DNA from: Cohnella luojiensis
GTDB taxonomy: Bacteria; Bacillota; Bacilli; Paenibacillales; Paenibacillaceae
Direction: 5' to 3'
DNA: 64,000 nucleotides
NCBI RefSeq assembly: GCF_004564235.1
Contig: NZ_SOMN01000021.1
Coordinates: 1 to 64,000 of the forward strand
Shown: positions 52,756-60,196 of the stretch, in pieces
How positions within the stretch are numbered: position 1 is the stretch's first letter
How the letters are laid out: each line of letters opens with the position of its first letter
Made by a program: the position numbers and the translations under genes
Notes under the pieces: model-generated
Databases searched by the model: none
Told to the model about the DNA's origin: nothing
What the model saw: the letters and a program-made list of their open reading frames with translations, nothing else

Positions 52756-52857
52756 ATGATGATTACTGCCACTATACCAAGTCATGCAAGGATGAACCCG
52801 TTCGAGGAGGACGTTTATCGTGAATTACAAAAATGGAAGAGATGTGCTTCCCCCTAG
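52756..52857 (+). CDS. Short leader ORF overlapping the CD3324-type gene
   Basis: ATG 52756 (with a second ATG next) has the strong site AGGAGG at 52741-52746. The frame encodes 33 residues and ends at TAG 52855-52857. Its last 38 bp overlap, in another frame, the start of the following gene (GTG 52820), whose ribosome site GAGGAGG lies inside this ORF. This layout suggests translational coupling. No family is recognised. Confidence 0.4.
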   Translation: MMITATIPSHARMNPFEEDVYRELQKWKRCASP

Positions 52858-53086
52858 GTTGTTTAAGGAGCTGCAAAAGTACATTCCGGGCGAATTGATC
52901 TATATTCCCAAGCGGACCGATCAGAAGTCCAGTTGGGGAGAATTGAGCGGAACGCGTAAGCTGCTGGCTGACAGGAACGAAGAGATTTATCGGTTATTTT
53001 CAAATGGATGGACGATAACGGATCTGGAGCATAAGTACCATTTATCCGGTGAAAGTATCCGTAAAATTATCGTCAAAACACGTTAA
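52820..53086 (+). CDS. CD3324-family small regulator (Mor-like HTH)
   Basis: The 88-residue protein opens NYKNGRDVLPPRLFKELQKYIPGELIYIPK, then has a WGELSG segment and a C-terminal helix-turn-helix EIYRLFSNGWTITDLEHKYHLSGESIRKII. This pattern matches the CD3324 family, distantly related to the Mor/C phage activators. GTG 52820 has GAGGAGG 9 bp upstream. It probably binds DNA; its targets are unknown. Confidence 0.85.
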   Translation: MNYKNGRDVLPPRLFKELQKYIPGELIYIPKRTDQKSSWGELSGTRKLLADRNEEIYRLFSNGWTITDLEHKYHLSGESIRKIIVKTR

Positions 53087-53119
53087 TAGGCACCCATTCG
53101 CCAAAATCCCCACATAAAC

Positions 53120-53140
53120 CATAATAATAATAATAATAAA
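53120..53140. repeat. AAT trinucleotide microsatellite
   Basis: Six tandem ATA/AAT units lie just before the terminator. Such runs may vary in length by slippage. No promoter box overlaps them. Confidence 0.7.
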
Positions 53141-53141
53141 G

Positions 53142-53177
53142 AAGCTGCTCAATTTTAACTTTTGAGACAGCTTTTTT
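53142..53177 (+). terminator. Intrinsic terminator after the CD3324-type gene
   Basis: Stem AAGCTG-CTCAA / TTGAG-A-CAGCTT with a T-rich loop, followed by TTTTTTG. It separates the island from the ylxM-ffh operon. Confidence 0.85.
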
Positions 53178-53244
53178 GTGTTATTAATTGGGATCAGGCC
53201 TGCAAAGTCGTAGGTTTCAGATAAAAAATGTAAAGGATTAAACC

Positions 53245-53273
53245 TTGACATCCATCTTCATTTTCCGTAGTAT
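53245..53273 (+). promoter_or_regulatory. Sigma-A promoter of ylxM-ffh
   Basis: Perfect -35 TTGACA (53245-53250) and TAGTAT (53268-53273) with a 17-bp spacer, 68 bp before the ylxM start. The separate promoter is needed because ftsY is 19 kb upstream. Confidence 0.75.
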
Positions 53274-53341
53274 AGGGGAAGTGAGTTGGGTGTCAAGTGT
53301 TTTGCCTTGACGCATGCGTTTGACAAAGGGAGTGACATCGG

Positions 53342-53695
53342 TTGCCCTGGGACAACGACGCGCTGGAGAAAACAAACCGAATCAACGTGCTTCACGATTT
53401 TTATGGAGCCCTGTTGACGGAGAAACAGCAAACCTTTATTAAATGTTATTATCACGATGATTATACGTTGGCAGAAATCGCTTCCGAATTTCAGATTAGC
53501 AGGCAAGCGGTTTACGAGCATCTGAAGCGGGCCGAGCAGGTGTTGGAGGAGTACGAATCCAAGCTGCATCTTATGGATCGGCATGGACGGCTGCACGCCG
53601 GCATTGACTTGCTGGAGACGCAGATAGCCGGCCTGCCTCCCGAATGGCGCCAATCGCTTACGGAAACCGCCGCTAAGCTGCGGAACGCGGAATGA
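53342..53695 (+). CDS. ylxM: YlxM/p13-like DNA-binding protein (UPF0122)
   Basis: The 117-residue helix-turn-helix protein is encoded before ffh in most Firmicutes and is thought to modulate SRP. It has [25 protein letters not shown] and [21 protein letters not shown], which are the conserved HTH. TTG 53342 is preceded by AAGGGAGTGA. The last 30 residues are a family-variable tail. Confidence 0.92.
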   Translation: MPWDNDALEKTNRINVLHDFYGALLTEKQQTFIKCYYHDDYTLAEIASEFQISRQAVYEHLKRAEQVLEEYESKLHLMDRHGRLHAGIDLLETQIAGLPPEWRQSLTETAAKLRNAE

Positions 53696-53759
53696 ACTCG
53701 TCACTTGTCGCAGGCATGAAATAGATTAAGCAATACCGTTCCGAAGGAGGGATGGGAAT

Positions 53760-55136
53760 ATGGCATTCGAAGGGTTATCGACCCGGCTGCAGAACGTGTT
53801 CGGCAAGCTGAAGGGACGAGGCAAAGTATCCGAGGACGACGTCAACGAAGCGATGCGCGAGGTGCGCTTGGCTTTGCTCGAAGCGGACGTTAACTTCAAG
53901 GTCGTCAAGGATTTCATCGCCAAAGTGAAAGAGCGCGCGACGGGCCAAGAAGTCGTCAAGAGCTTTACTCCGGCGATGGTCATCATCGATATCGTCAACA
54001 AAGAACTGACCGAGCTCATGGGCGGCACGCAAGAGAAGCTGGCGAAAGCGAACAAGCCTCCGACCGTTATTCTTATGGCTGGCTTGCAAGGTGCGGGTAA
54101 GACGACGTTAACAGGCAAGTTGGCCAAGCTGTTGCAAAGCCAGAATCACAAGCCGCTTCTTGTCGCGGGGGATATTTACCGTCCTGCGGCCATAAAGCAG
54201 CTTCAAGTACTCGGAGGTCAGATCGGAGCGCCGGTGTTCTCGCTTGGCGATCAGGTTAGTCCCGTCGAGATCGCGAAACAAGGCGTTCAACTGGCCAAGG
54301 ACCAAGGAAACGATTACGTTCTCATCGATACGGCAGGCCGTCTGCAGATAGACGCCGAGCTTATGCAAGAGATCAAGGACATCCATGCCGCGGTCAAGCC
54401 CGATGAAGTATTGCTCGTCGTCGACGCGATGACCGGACAGGAAGCCGTGAACGTGGCGCAAAGCTTCCACGAACAGTTGGCCCTCACCGGAGTCGTTCTG
54501 ACGAAGCTCGACGGAGATACCCGCGGCGGAGCGGCGTTATCGGTCAAAGCCGTAACCGGCTGTCCTATAAAATTCGCGTCTACGGGCGAGAAGATCGACC
54601 AGCTTGAAGCGTTCCATCCGGACCGGATGGCTTCGCGGATTCTCGGAATGGGCGATATGCTGTCGCTGATCGAGAAGGCGCAGACGAACATGGATGCGGA
54701 GAAGGCTGCGGAGATGGAGCGCAAGATGCGCACCGCGGATTTCACCTTCGACGATTTCCTCGAGCAGATGGAGCAGGTTCGCAAGATGGGCCCGCTAGAT
54801 CAGCTATTAGATATGATGCCCGGAATGAACAAGCTTAAAGGCAATCCGAACTTTAAGATCGACGAGAAACAAATCGCGCGTACCGAAGCGATTGCCAAGT
54901 CGATGACGAAGGCGGAGAAGAAGAAGCCGGACATCATCAACTATAGCCGCCGCAAGAGGATTGCGGCAGGCAGCGGAACGACGGTAGCCGACGTCAACCG
55001 ATTGCTGAAGCAGTTCGAGGACATGAAGAAAATGATGAAACAGTTTTCCGGCATGATGGGTCCCAAAGGACCTAAAGGCGGCATGAAAGGCCTGAAGAAC
55101 ATGTTCGGCGGCAAAAACATGAAATTTCCTTTCTAA
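53760..55136 (+). CDS. ffh: Signal recognition particle protein Ffh
   Basis: Ffh (SRP54) binds signal sequences and SRP RNA, and delivers ribosomes to FtsY. The 458-residue protein has the N domain, the G domain with GLQGAGKTTLTGKLAKLL, AGDIYRPAAIKQL, DTAGRLQID and TKLDGDTRGG, and a Met-rich M domain with a Gly/Met/Lys-rich tail (FSGMMGPKGPKGGMKG). GAAGGAGGGA precedes the ATG. No ffs RNA gene was recognised in the window. Confidence 0.97.
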   Translation: MAFEGLSTRLQNVFGKLKGRGKVSEDDVNEAMREVRLALLEADVNFKVVKDFIAKVKERATGQEVVKSFTPAMVIIDIVNKELTELMGGTQEKLAKANKPPTVILMAGLQGAGKTTLTGKLAKLLQSQNHKPLLVAGDIYRPAAIKQLQVLGGQIGAPVFSLGDQVSPVEIAKQGVQLAKDQGNDYVLIDTAGRLQIDAELMQEIKDIHAAVKPDEVLLVVDAMTGQEAVNVAQSFHEQLALTGVVLTKLDGDTRGGAALSVKAVTGCPIKFASTGEKIDQLEAFHPDRMASRILGMGDMLSLIEKAQTNMDAEKAAEMERKMRTADFTFDDFLEQMEQVRKMGPLDQLLDMMPGMNKLKGNPNFKIDEKQIARTEAIAKSMTKAEKKKPDIINYSRRKRIAAGSGTTVADVNRLLKQFEDMKKMMKQFSGMMGPKGPKGGMKGLKNMFGGKNMKFPF

Positions 55137-55181
55137 CTTTCAGCAATCAAGATCTAATCTTTTTCAAGGAGGTGAAAGTCA

Positions 55182-55454
55182 ATGTCAGTTCGCATTCGTT
55201 TGAAACGTATCGGTGCTCACAAAGCTCCGTTCTATCGCGTAGTCGTATCGGATTCCCGTTCCCCGCGTGATGGTCGTTTTATTGAAGAAATCGGCGTGTA
55301 CAACCCGGTTGCTCAACCAGCTCAAGTACAAATCGATGAGGAAAAAGCTTTGAAATGGCTGCAAAACGGCGCGCAAGCGTCCGATACCGTTCGCAACCTT
55401 CTGAGCAAAGCCGGTGTCTTGAAGAAATTCCACGAATCCAAGCTCCAGAAGTAA
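55182..55454 (+). CDS. rpsP: 30S ribosomal protein S16
   Basis: The 90-residue S16 starts [21 protein letters not shown] and continues [19 protein letters not shown], both invariant. AAGGAGGTGA precedes the ATG. It follows ffh by 45 bp and precedes khpA by 26 bp. Confidence 0.98.
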   Translation: MSVRIRLKRIGAHKAPFYRVVVSDSRSPRDGRFIEEIGVYNPVAQPAQVQIDEEKALKWLQNGAQASDTVRNLLSKAGVLKKFHESKLQK

Positions 55455-55480
55455 TCGTCTCAATACCGGAGGGCTGAGCC

Positions 55481-55714
55481 ATGGAACAATTGATTCGGGT
55501 TATCGCCCGAGCGTTGGTGGATCATCCGGAAGACGTGCAAATTCAGGTCAAGGAAGACGCGAGAGGCCTGGTGTACGAGCTTTCCGTTCATCCCGACGAT
55601 GTCGGCAAAGTAATCGGCAAGCAGGGACGTATCGCGAAAGCGTTACGTACGGTAGTCTCTTCCGCTGCTGTCAAGGAGCGGAAGCGCGTCATCGTGGACA
55701 TTGTCTCGGAATAA
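55481..55714 (+). CDS. khpA: KH-domain RNA-binding protein (YlqC/KhpA)
   Basis: The 77-residue single KH-domain protein has the GxxG RNA-binding loop in VGKVIGKQGRIAKALR. It pairs with KhpB in other Firmicutes and affects cell elongation. In Bacillus it is followed by ylqD-rimM-trmD-rplS; here a terminator follows and unrelated genes begin. Confidence 0.94.
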   Translation: MEQLIRVIARALVDHPEDVQIQVKEDARGLVYELSVHPDDVGKVIGKQGRIAKALRTVVSSAAVKERKRVIVDIVSE

Positions 55715-55723
55715 TTGGTAATT

Positions 55724-55760
55724 GGACCGTATCGTGCTTATGCATGGTACGGTCCTTTTC
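55724..55760 (+). terminator. Intrinsic terminator after khpA
   Basis: Stem GGACCGTA-C-GTGC / GCA-GGTACGGTCC (55724-55755) followed by TTTTC. It ends the ylxM-ffh-rpsP-khpA unit. Confidence 0.85.
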
Positions 55761-55903
55761 TCGACTATTCAGAATGTATAAAATTTCGCTATCCATTTCT
55801 GAATAGTCTCCGACATAAACCTATGCCGCCATCCCGAGGACGGCGACAGCCGTTTATGCTTACAAAAACAGACAGGATCATTTGGAAATGGAGTAGAGAG
55901 CGA

Positions 55904-56872
55904 ATGATGGCTTCACCAATCCTGATAACAGGCTGTGCGGGGTTTATAGGATTTCATCTAGCTAACAGGCTATTGAAAGACGGATACTCGGTAATCGGTC
56001 TAGATAATCTAAACGATTATTACGAGATCTCATTGAAACAGTCGCGATTGGATATTTTAAAACAAAATCCTTCCTTCGCCTTTGTGCGGGCTTCACTGGA
56101 AGATCGAGCGGCATTAGAAAACATGTTCAGCGACGATTCTTTCTCCATAGTCCTTCATTTAGCTGGACAAGCCGGCGTAAGGGCAAGCTTTACCCATCCG
56201 CATGCTTACGTGGACTCCAACGTAGTCGGATTTCTTAATATACTGGAAGCTTGCCGCAACCATCGAGTAGGTCACCTGATGTATGCTTCATCTAGCTCGG
56301 TGTATGGAGCGAATACGAAATTGCCTTTTTCCGTTCAGGACCCGACCGATCATCCGTTAAGCTTATACGCCGCCACGAAAAAGGCCAACGAGTTGATGGC
56401 GCATTCCTATAGTCATCTTTATGGGCTGCGCACGACAGGCTTGCGTTTATTCACGGCATATGGCCCCTGGGGCAGGCCTGATATGGCTTATTATTCGTTC
56501 ACGAAACGAATCTCCAATGGAATTCCGATTCAAGTGTACAATAACGGTTTGATGAAAAGAGATTTTACCTACATCGACGATATTGTCGAAGGGGTCGTGA
56601 GGCTGATGAATCAGCCGCATAACGCGCCTTATGAGATCTATAACATCGGAAATAACCAACCCATTGAACTCATGAGGCTGATTGAGCTTATAGAAGAAGG
56701 TCTGGGCAAGAAGGCGATCATTGAGTACTTGCCTATGCAGGCTGCAGAAGTTGAGACGACATTCGCTGATATTAGTAAACTGCGGGATGCGACAGGATTC
56801 TCGCCTCTAACCCGAATAGAGGATGGCATGAACCGGTTTGTAGAATGGTACTGCCGATACCATTCCGAATAG
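55904..56872 (+). CDS. NAD-dependent sugar-nucleotide epimerase (UDP-glucuronate/UDP-glucose 4-epimerase-like)
   Basis: The 322-residue extended SDR has the NAD loop ITGCAGFIGFHLANRLL, HLAGQAGVRASFTHPHAY as in UDP-glucuronate 4-epimerases, the catalytic SSSSVYGANTKLPF and YAATKKANELMAHSYSHLYG (Tyr, Lys), and RLFTAYGPWGRPDMAYYSFTK. It acts in the cytoplasm on a nucleotide sugar. ATG 55904 (or 55907) has GAGAG upstream. It may supply sugar for the glycan genes that follow 120 bp later from their own promoter. Confidence 0.9.
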   Translation: MMASPILITGCAGFIGFHLANRLLKDGYSVIGLDNLNDYYEISLKQSRLDILKQNPSFAFVRASLEDRAALENMFSDDSFSIVLHLAGQAGVRASFTHPHAYVDSNVVGFLNILEACRNHRVGHLMYASSSSVYGANTKLPFSVQDPTDHPLSLYAATKKANELMAHSYSHLYGLRTTGLRLFTAYGPWGRPDMAYYSFTKRISNGIPIQVYNNGLMKRDFTYIDDIVEGVVRLMNQPHNAPYEIYNIGNNQPIELMRLIELIEEGLGKKAIIEYLPMQAAEVETTFADISKLRDATGFSPLTRIEDGMNRFVEWYCRYHSE

Positions 56873-56902
56873 GTTCATTCGAGTCGTTGGCAATGATTAC
56901 TG

Positions 56903-56931
56903 TTGACGAATGAACGAATAGCCCATATAAT
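56903..56931 (+). promoter_or_regulatory. Sigma-A promoter of the membrane glycan cassette
   Basis: TTGACG (56903-56908) and perfect TATAAT (56926-56931) with a 17-bp spacer. The start point is expected near 56938, so the Fur-type palindrome at 56951-56965 lies in the early transcribed region. Confidence 0.85.
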
Positions 56932-56950
56932 TCAAAGCGATGCCTATTAA

Positions 56951-56965
56951 TGAGAATTATTCTCA
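56951..56965. promoter_or_regulatory. Fur-type 7-1-7 box upstream of the glycan cassette
   Basis: TGAGAAT-T-ATTCTCA is a perfect 7-1-7 inverted repeat and differs from the Bacillus Fur core TGATAAT-n-ATTATCA at one base per arm. It lies about 20 bp after the -10 box, where bound repressor would block transcription. PerR and Zur use related 7-1-7 sites, so the exact regulator is not certain. Confidence 0.7.
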
Positions 56966-56992
56966 ATATCTAGAAAAGAGAATCGGTTCTAA

Positions 56993-57940
56993 ATGTCGAT
57001 TAGAAAAGGTTTTGCGTTAGTTGCGGTTATCTTGTTTCTTTTCTTCCTCTTCATGACTTGGAGATGGTTCGACCCGAAGGAGATTCTACTCCGGTTGCAT
57101 ACGCTTGCCGTGCATCCACAATGGCTTGCTATGATGTTCGGTGCTTACTTGCTATCCTTTATGCTGAAGGCCGAGGCATGGAGAATGTACTCCGGTTCCC
57201 AGGGAAGATTCCGGGTTTATTATCACGGAATGATCTACAGCTTGTTGGTTAACCACCTTCTCCCGATTAAAGTCGGGGATATCGTTCGGACTGGTTTTTT
57301 GATGAAATACACACGCAAAACGTGGGACGAGGCCCTTCATTCCGTTGGCATAATGCGATTGATGGATATGTTCGTACTTGGCGCTTTTTCATTAATCGGA
57401 GTCGCGTATATCGGCTTGTCCGCTCCTTGGGGATGGTTCGTTATCATACTCTCCGTAATGGTCTTGCTCGCGTGCCTTATGAGATTTACCCCGCTGTACA
57501 AATTTCCCTTCGTACGGAAGCATTGGCTGCATTTCAAGTCCGTCATGGTCTCGCGAAAAGGGTTGTCCGTCCTAATGCTCATTGCCCTTAGCTGGATATT
57601 GGAAGCGGCCGTTATATACGGCGTCGCCGTCATCTTGAAGTTAGGAGTAGGAGCGGCTTCTCTGGTATGGGCTAACAGCGTGACGATAGCCGGACAGGTG
57701 CTCCATATTACGCCGGGCGGTATCGGAACCTACGAGAGCACGTTAAGCGGCTCGTTAGCCATTCTTGGCGTGGACTGGAAAGATGCCTATGCGGCCGCGA
57801 TATTATCGCACACGTTCAAATTTGCTTTTTCTTACTTAGCGGGGGGATATACCCTGAAGCGCATGCCGATAAAGTGGCGCGAAGCGAAGATATGGTTGTC
57901 GCGAAAACAAAAGCCTGCAAAGGAGAGTACATCTTCGTGA
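56993..57940 (+). CDS. LPG-synthase-type transmembrane (flippase-like) protein, UPF0104
   Basis: The 315-residue membrane protein has about seven to eight helices. It matches the flippase domain of lysylphosphatidylglycerol synthase (MprF) and the AglD-like UPF0104 family. It has WLAMMFGAYLLSFMLKAEAWRMY near 45, VNHLLPIKVGDIVRTGFLM near 85 and the late HITPGGIGTYESTLSG. It lacks the catalytic MprF domain, so it may flip a lipid made by other enzymes. It is the first gene of a four-gene unit. Confidence 0.85.
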   Translation: MSIRKGFALVAVILFLFFLFMTWRWFDPKEILLRLHTLAVHPQWLAMMFGAYLLSFMLKAEAWRMYSGSQGRFRVYYHGMIYSLLVNHLLPIKVGDIVRTGFLMKYTRKTWDEALHSVGIMRLMDMFVLGAFSLIGVAYIGLSAPWGWFVIILSVMVLLACLMRFTPLYKFPFVRKHWLHFKSVMVSRKGLSVLMLIALSWILEAAVIYGVAVILKLGVGAASLVWANSVTIAGQVLHITPGGIGTYESTLSGSLAILGVDWKDAYAAAILSHTFKFAFSYLAGGYTLKRMPIKWREAKIWLSRKQKPAKESTSS

Positions 57941-59427
57941 AAAAAGCTTCTTCTTTTGAAATCGTTGCGGCAAGATGCTGGAATCTGCTGAACGAAGGCA
58001 AGCCGTTTACTCCGATTTTCGTCGTCGGCGTTTTTCTGCTATTTCGAATCGGACATTGGACCGACGTTAACTTCTGGAGTTCGACTTTAGCAGGATTTAT
58101 TTGCGTACTGCCTTTATTCGTCATTTACTATCTTTATGATTTCCCGTTGTTTCTTCGCAATTATTTATGGCTCCCCGTCGTGGCGTCCCTTCTTGTCTGG
58201 GATCCGGAGAACCTGCTTCTATATGCGCTGGCATTGGGGTTGTTCTTCTTTTTCACGGTTTATTTCTGGGGAACGTTCTATTATCATTTGCGCATCGGCA
58301 CCTCTTGGTGGAATTTCAAGCGGTTCTGGAAGCTTGTCTTGAAGAACAGCGATTCGACGAGCGGAAACGCGCAGGAGCAGATGCCGAAGTTCTTGTTGTT
58401 ACTGTTCGTCTGGAATCATTACTATTCCTTGTTCGACGGATTCGGTTCTTGGGATGCATTTACCGCCGATGCTTACGAGAATCTGCTGCCTTTGACTATT
58501 TTCATCGCTTGCTTGTGGCTCTATAGCTACATTCTTCATGCGAATTTGTTCGACTGGAAACCGAAAGAAACGTCTCCTTTGACGAATAACGTCACGGTTC
58601 CGGATAAAGCGCCGAACGAGAAGGTCATCGTCATCGTCATAGACGGTATGCGCAAGGAACGTTTTGAAGAGGCGGATGCCCCTTTCTTGAAAAAGCTTCG
58701 CGCCGAAGGAACGGAATATTCGCAAATGGAAACCGTGTATCCTGCCAGAACGGTCGTTTGCTTCTCCTCGATGTTCACCGGAACCTATCCTCGGGAGCAC
58801 GGAATCAAGTCCAACATGGTGTGGAGCTTAGGCATCAAGGTTGAGAGTATCTTTGATTCCTTGCGCAAGGCAGGGAAGAAAGGACGTCTCCTCGGCATTG
58901 CCCACTTAATCGATTCGATGGGGGATGACGTAGAGAGCGTGACGGCCGTCATGCACAATGACGTTGCGGATCGCAACATCATTGAACGTGCAAAGCTGAT
59001 CATGGCGGAGCAAAATCCGGATTTGCTGGTCGCTCAATTAATCGGCGTCGATCAGACCGGACATAGCCAAGGCGTGTTATACGATGAATATTTGCGGAAA
59101 ATCGCGGAAGCCGACAGGTTAACGGAGGAATTCGTTAATTGGCTGGAAGAACGCGGCATGATGAGAAATACGACATTGATCATATGCGCGGATCACGGAC
59201 AAGCCGATGGTATCGGCGGGCACGGTCATCTGGACGAAGGGGAGAGATATGTCCCGTTTTTCCTTCACGGACCGTCCATCCGCCAAGGTCATCGGATCGA
59301 CGAGAAGCATTCTTTGATCTCGATGGCGCCGACGCTTTCTTATTTGCTGGGCGCTCCGTATCCTAGCCACAGCCGCGGACCGGTATTAACCGACGCTTTG
59401 AAGCTCCATCACAATGAAGTTTCATAG
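57937..59427 (+). CDS. Membrane-anchored alkaline-phosphatase-superfamily phosphodiesterase
   Basis: The 496-residue protein starts at GTG 57937 inside the previous stop (GTGA overlap), with AAAGGAGAG upstream. It has about five membrane helices in the first 210 residues. A catalytic domain follows with IVIVIDGMRKERF (metal ligand), VYPARTVVCFSSMFTGTYP (nucleophile Thr), LIGVDQTGHSQG and ICADHGQADGIGGHGH, as in type I phosphodiesterase/pyrophosphatases. The catalytic part probably faces outside and acts on a phospholipid, glycolipid or teichoic precursor. The substrate is unknown. Confidence 0.85.
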   Translation: MKKASSFEIVAARCWNLLNEGKPFTPIFVVGVFLLFRIGHWTDVNFWSSTLAGFICVLPLFVIYYLYDFPLFLRNYLWLPVVASLLVWDPENLLLYALALGLFFFFTVYFWGTFYYHLRIGTSWWNFKRFWKLVLKNSDSTSGNAQEQMPKFLLLLFVWNHYYSLFDGFGSWDAFTADAYENLLPLTIFIACLWLYSYILHANLFDWKPKETSPLTNNVTVPDKAPNEKVIVIVIDGMRKERFEEADAPFLKKLRAEGTEYSQMETVYPARTVVCFSSMFTGTYPREHGIKSNMVWSLGIKVESIFDSLRKAGKKGRLLGIAHLIDSMGDDVESVTAVMHNDVADRNIIERAKLIMAEQNPDLLVAQLIGVDQTGHSQGVLYDEYLRKIAEADRLTEEFVNWLEERGMMRNTTLIICADHGQADGIGGHGHLDEGERYVPFFLHGPSIRQGHRIDEKHSLISMAPTLSYLLGAPYPSHSRGPVLTDALKLHHNEVS

Positions 59428-59449
59428 GGGAATGGGAAGGATCGAACCA

Positions 59450-60181
59450 GTGAGGACAAAAAAATTGATTGTATTCATGCCGGCCCATAACGAAGAGAGC
59501 AACATCGGCGAAGTCATAGCCCGGGTGCCGCGGCATTTTCATCCGGAGTATACGGTGGAAGTGGCCGTCATCGACGATGGTTCGAAAGACGGTACGGTGG
59601 CCGCAGCCAAGCAAGCCGGCGCCGATCATATCGTTTCCTTCCCAAGCAACCGGGGATTAGGCGCGGCCGTTCGGGAAGGACTCGCCCAATGCTGCCGGTT
59701 AAACGCGGATATCGGGCTTATGATCGATTCCGACAACGAATATCCGCCGGAACAAATTCCCGATGTCATCGAGCCGATTCGGCGAGGAACGGCCGACTAC
59801 ACCTTCGGTTCCCGGTTCAAGGGGCAAATCCGGGGGATGAAGCTTCATCGCAGACTAGGCAACTATTTTTTTACGCTGTTGCAATCGGTGCTCGTCCGTA
59901 AATGGATATATGATGGACAATCGGGGATGAGAGGTTTTTCCCGGGAAGCGATGGAGAGAGCGGAAATCATTCACGATTACAATTATGCCCAGGTATTGAC
60001 TTTGAATCTAATCCGCCAGGGCTTCCGCTTGGAAGAGGTACCGATCTCTTATCAAGTCCGGACGAAAGGGCAATCTTTCATTAAGTTCAAAGAATACGTC
60101 AGCTCGGTTATTCCGGCTATTTATAAGGAAATGAAACGGCCGGTCGCAAAACGATACCGGCAGAACTTTCCGAGAAAATGA
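59450..60181 (+). CDS. DPM1-like GT2 glycosyltransferase
   Basis: The 243-residue enzyme resembles polyprenyl-phosphate mannose/glucose synthases. It has LIVFMPAHNEESNIGEVIARV, VAVIDDGSKDGTVAAA, GLMIDSDNEYPPEQIP (metal-binding DSD) and GSRFKGQIRGMK. There is no membrane segment. GTG 59450 has GGAAGG about 10 bp upstream and is chosen; ATG 59414 or 59432 are alternatives, and the former overlaps the preceding gene. It likely makes the lipid-linked sugar used by the GT-C enzyme encoded next. Confidence 0.88.
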   Translation: MRTKKLIVFMPAHNEESNIGEVIARVPRHFHPEYTVEVAVIDDGSKDGTVAAAKQAGADHIVSFPSNRGLGAAVREGLAQCCRLNADIGLMIDSDNEYPPEQIPDVIEPIRRGTADYTFGSRFKGQIRGMKLHRRLGNYFFTLLQSVLVRKWIYDGQSGMRGFSREAMERAEIIHDYNYAQVLTLNLIRQGFRLEEVPISYQVRTKGQSFIKFKEYVSSVIPAIYKEMKRPVAKRYRQNFPRK

Positions 60182-60196
60182 GATGAGGTTCTCCGT

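Noticed and set aside
53120-53140. AAT microsatellite as a phase-variation switch
   Set aside because: It lies after a gene stop and before a terminator, not in a promoter or coding frame, so length changes would have little effect.
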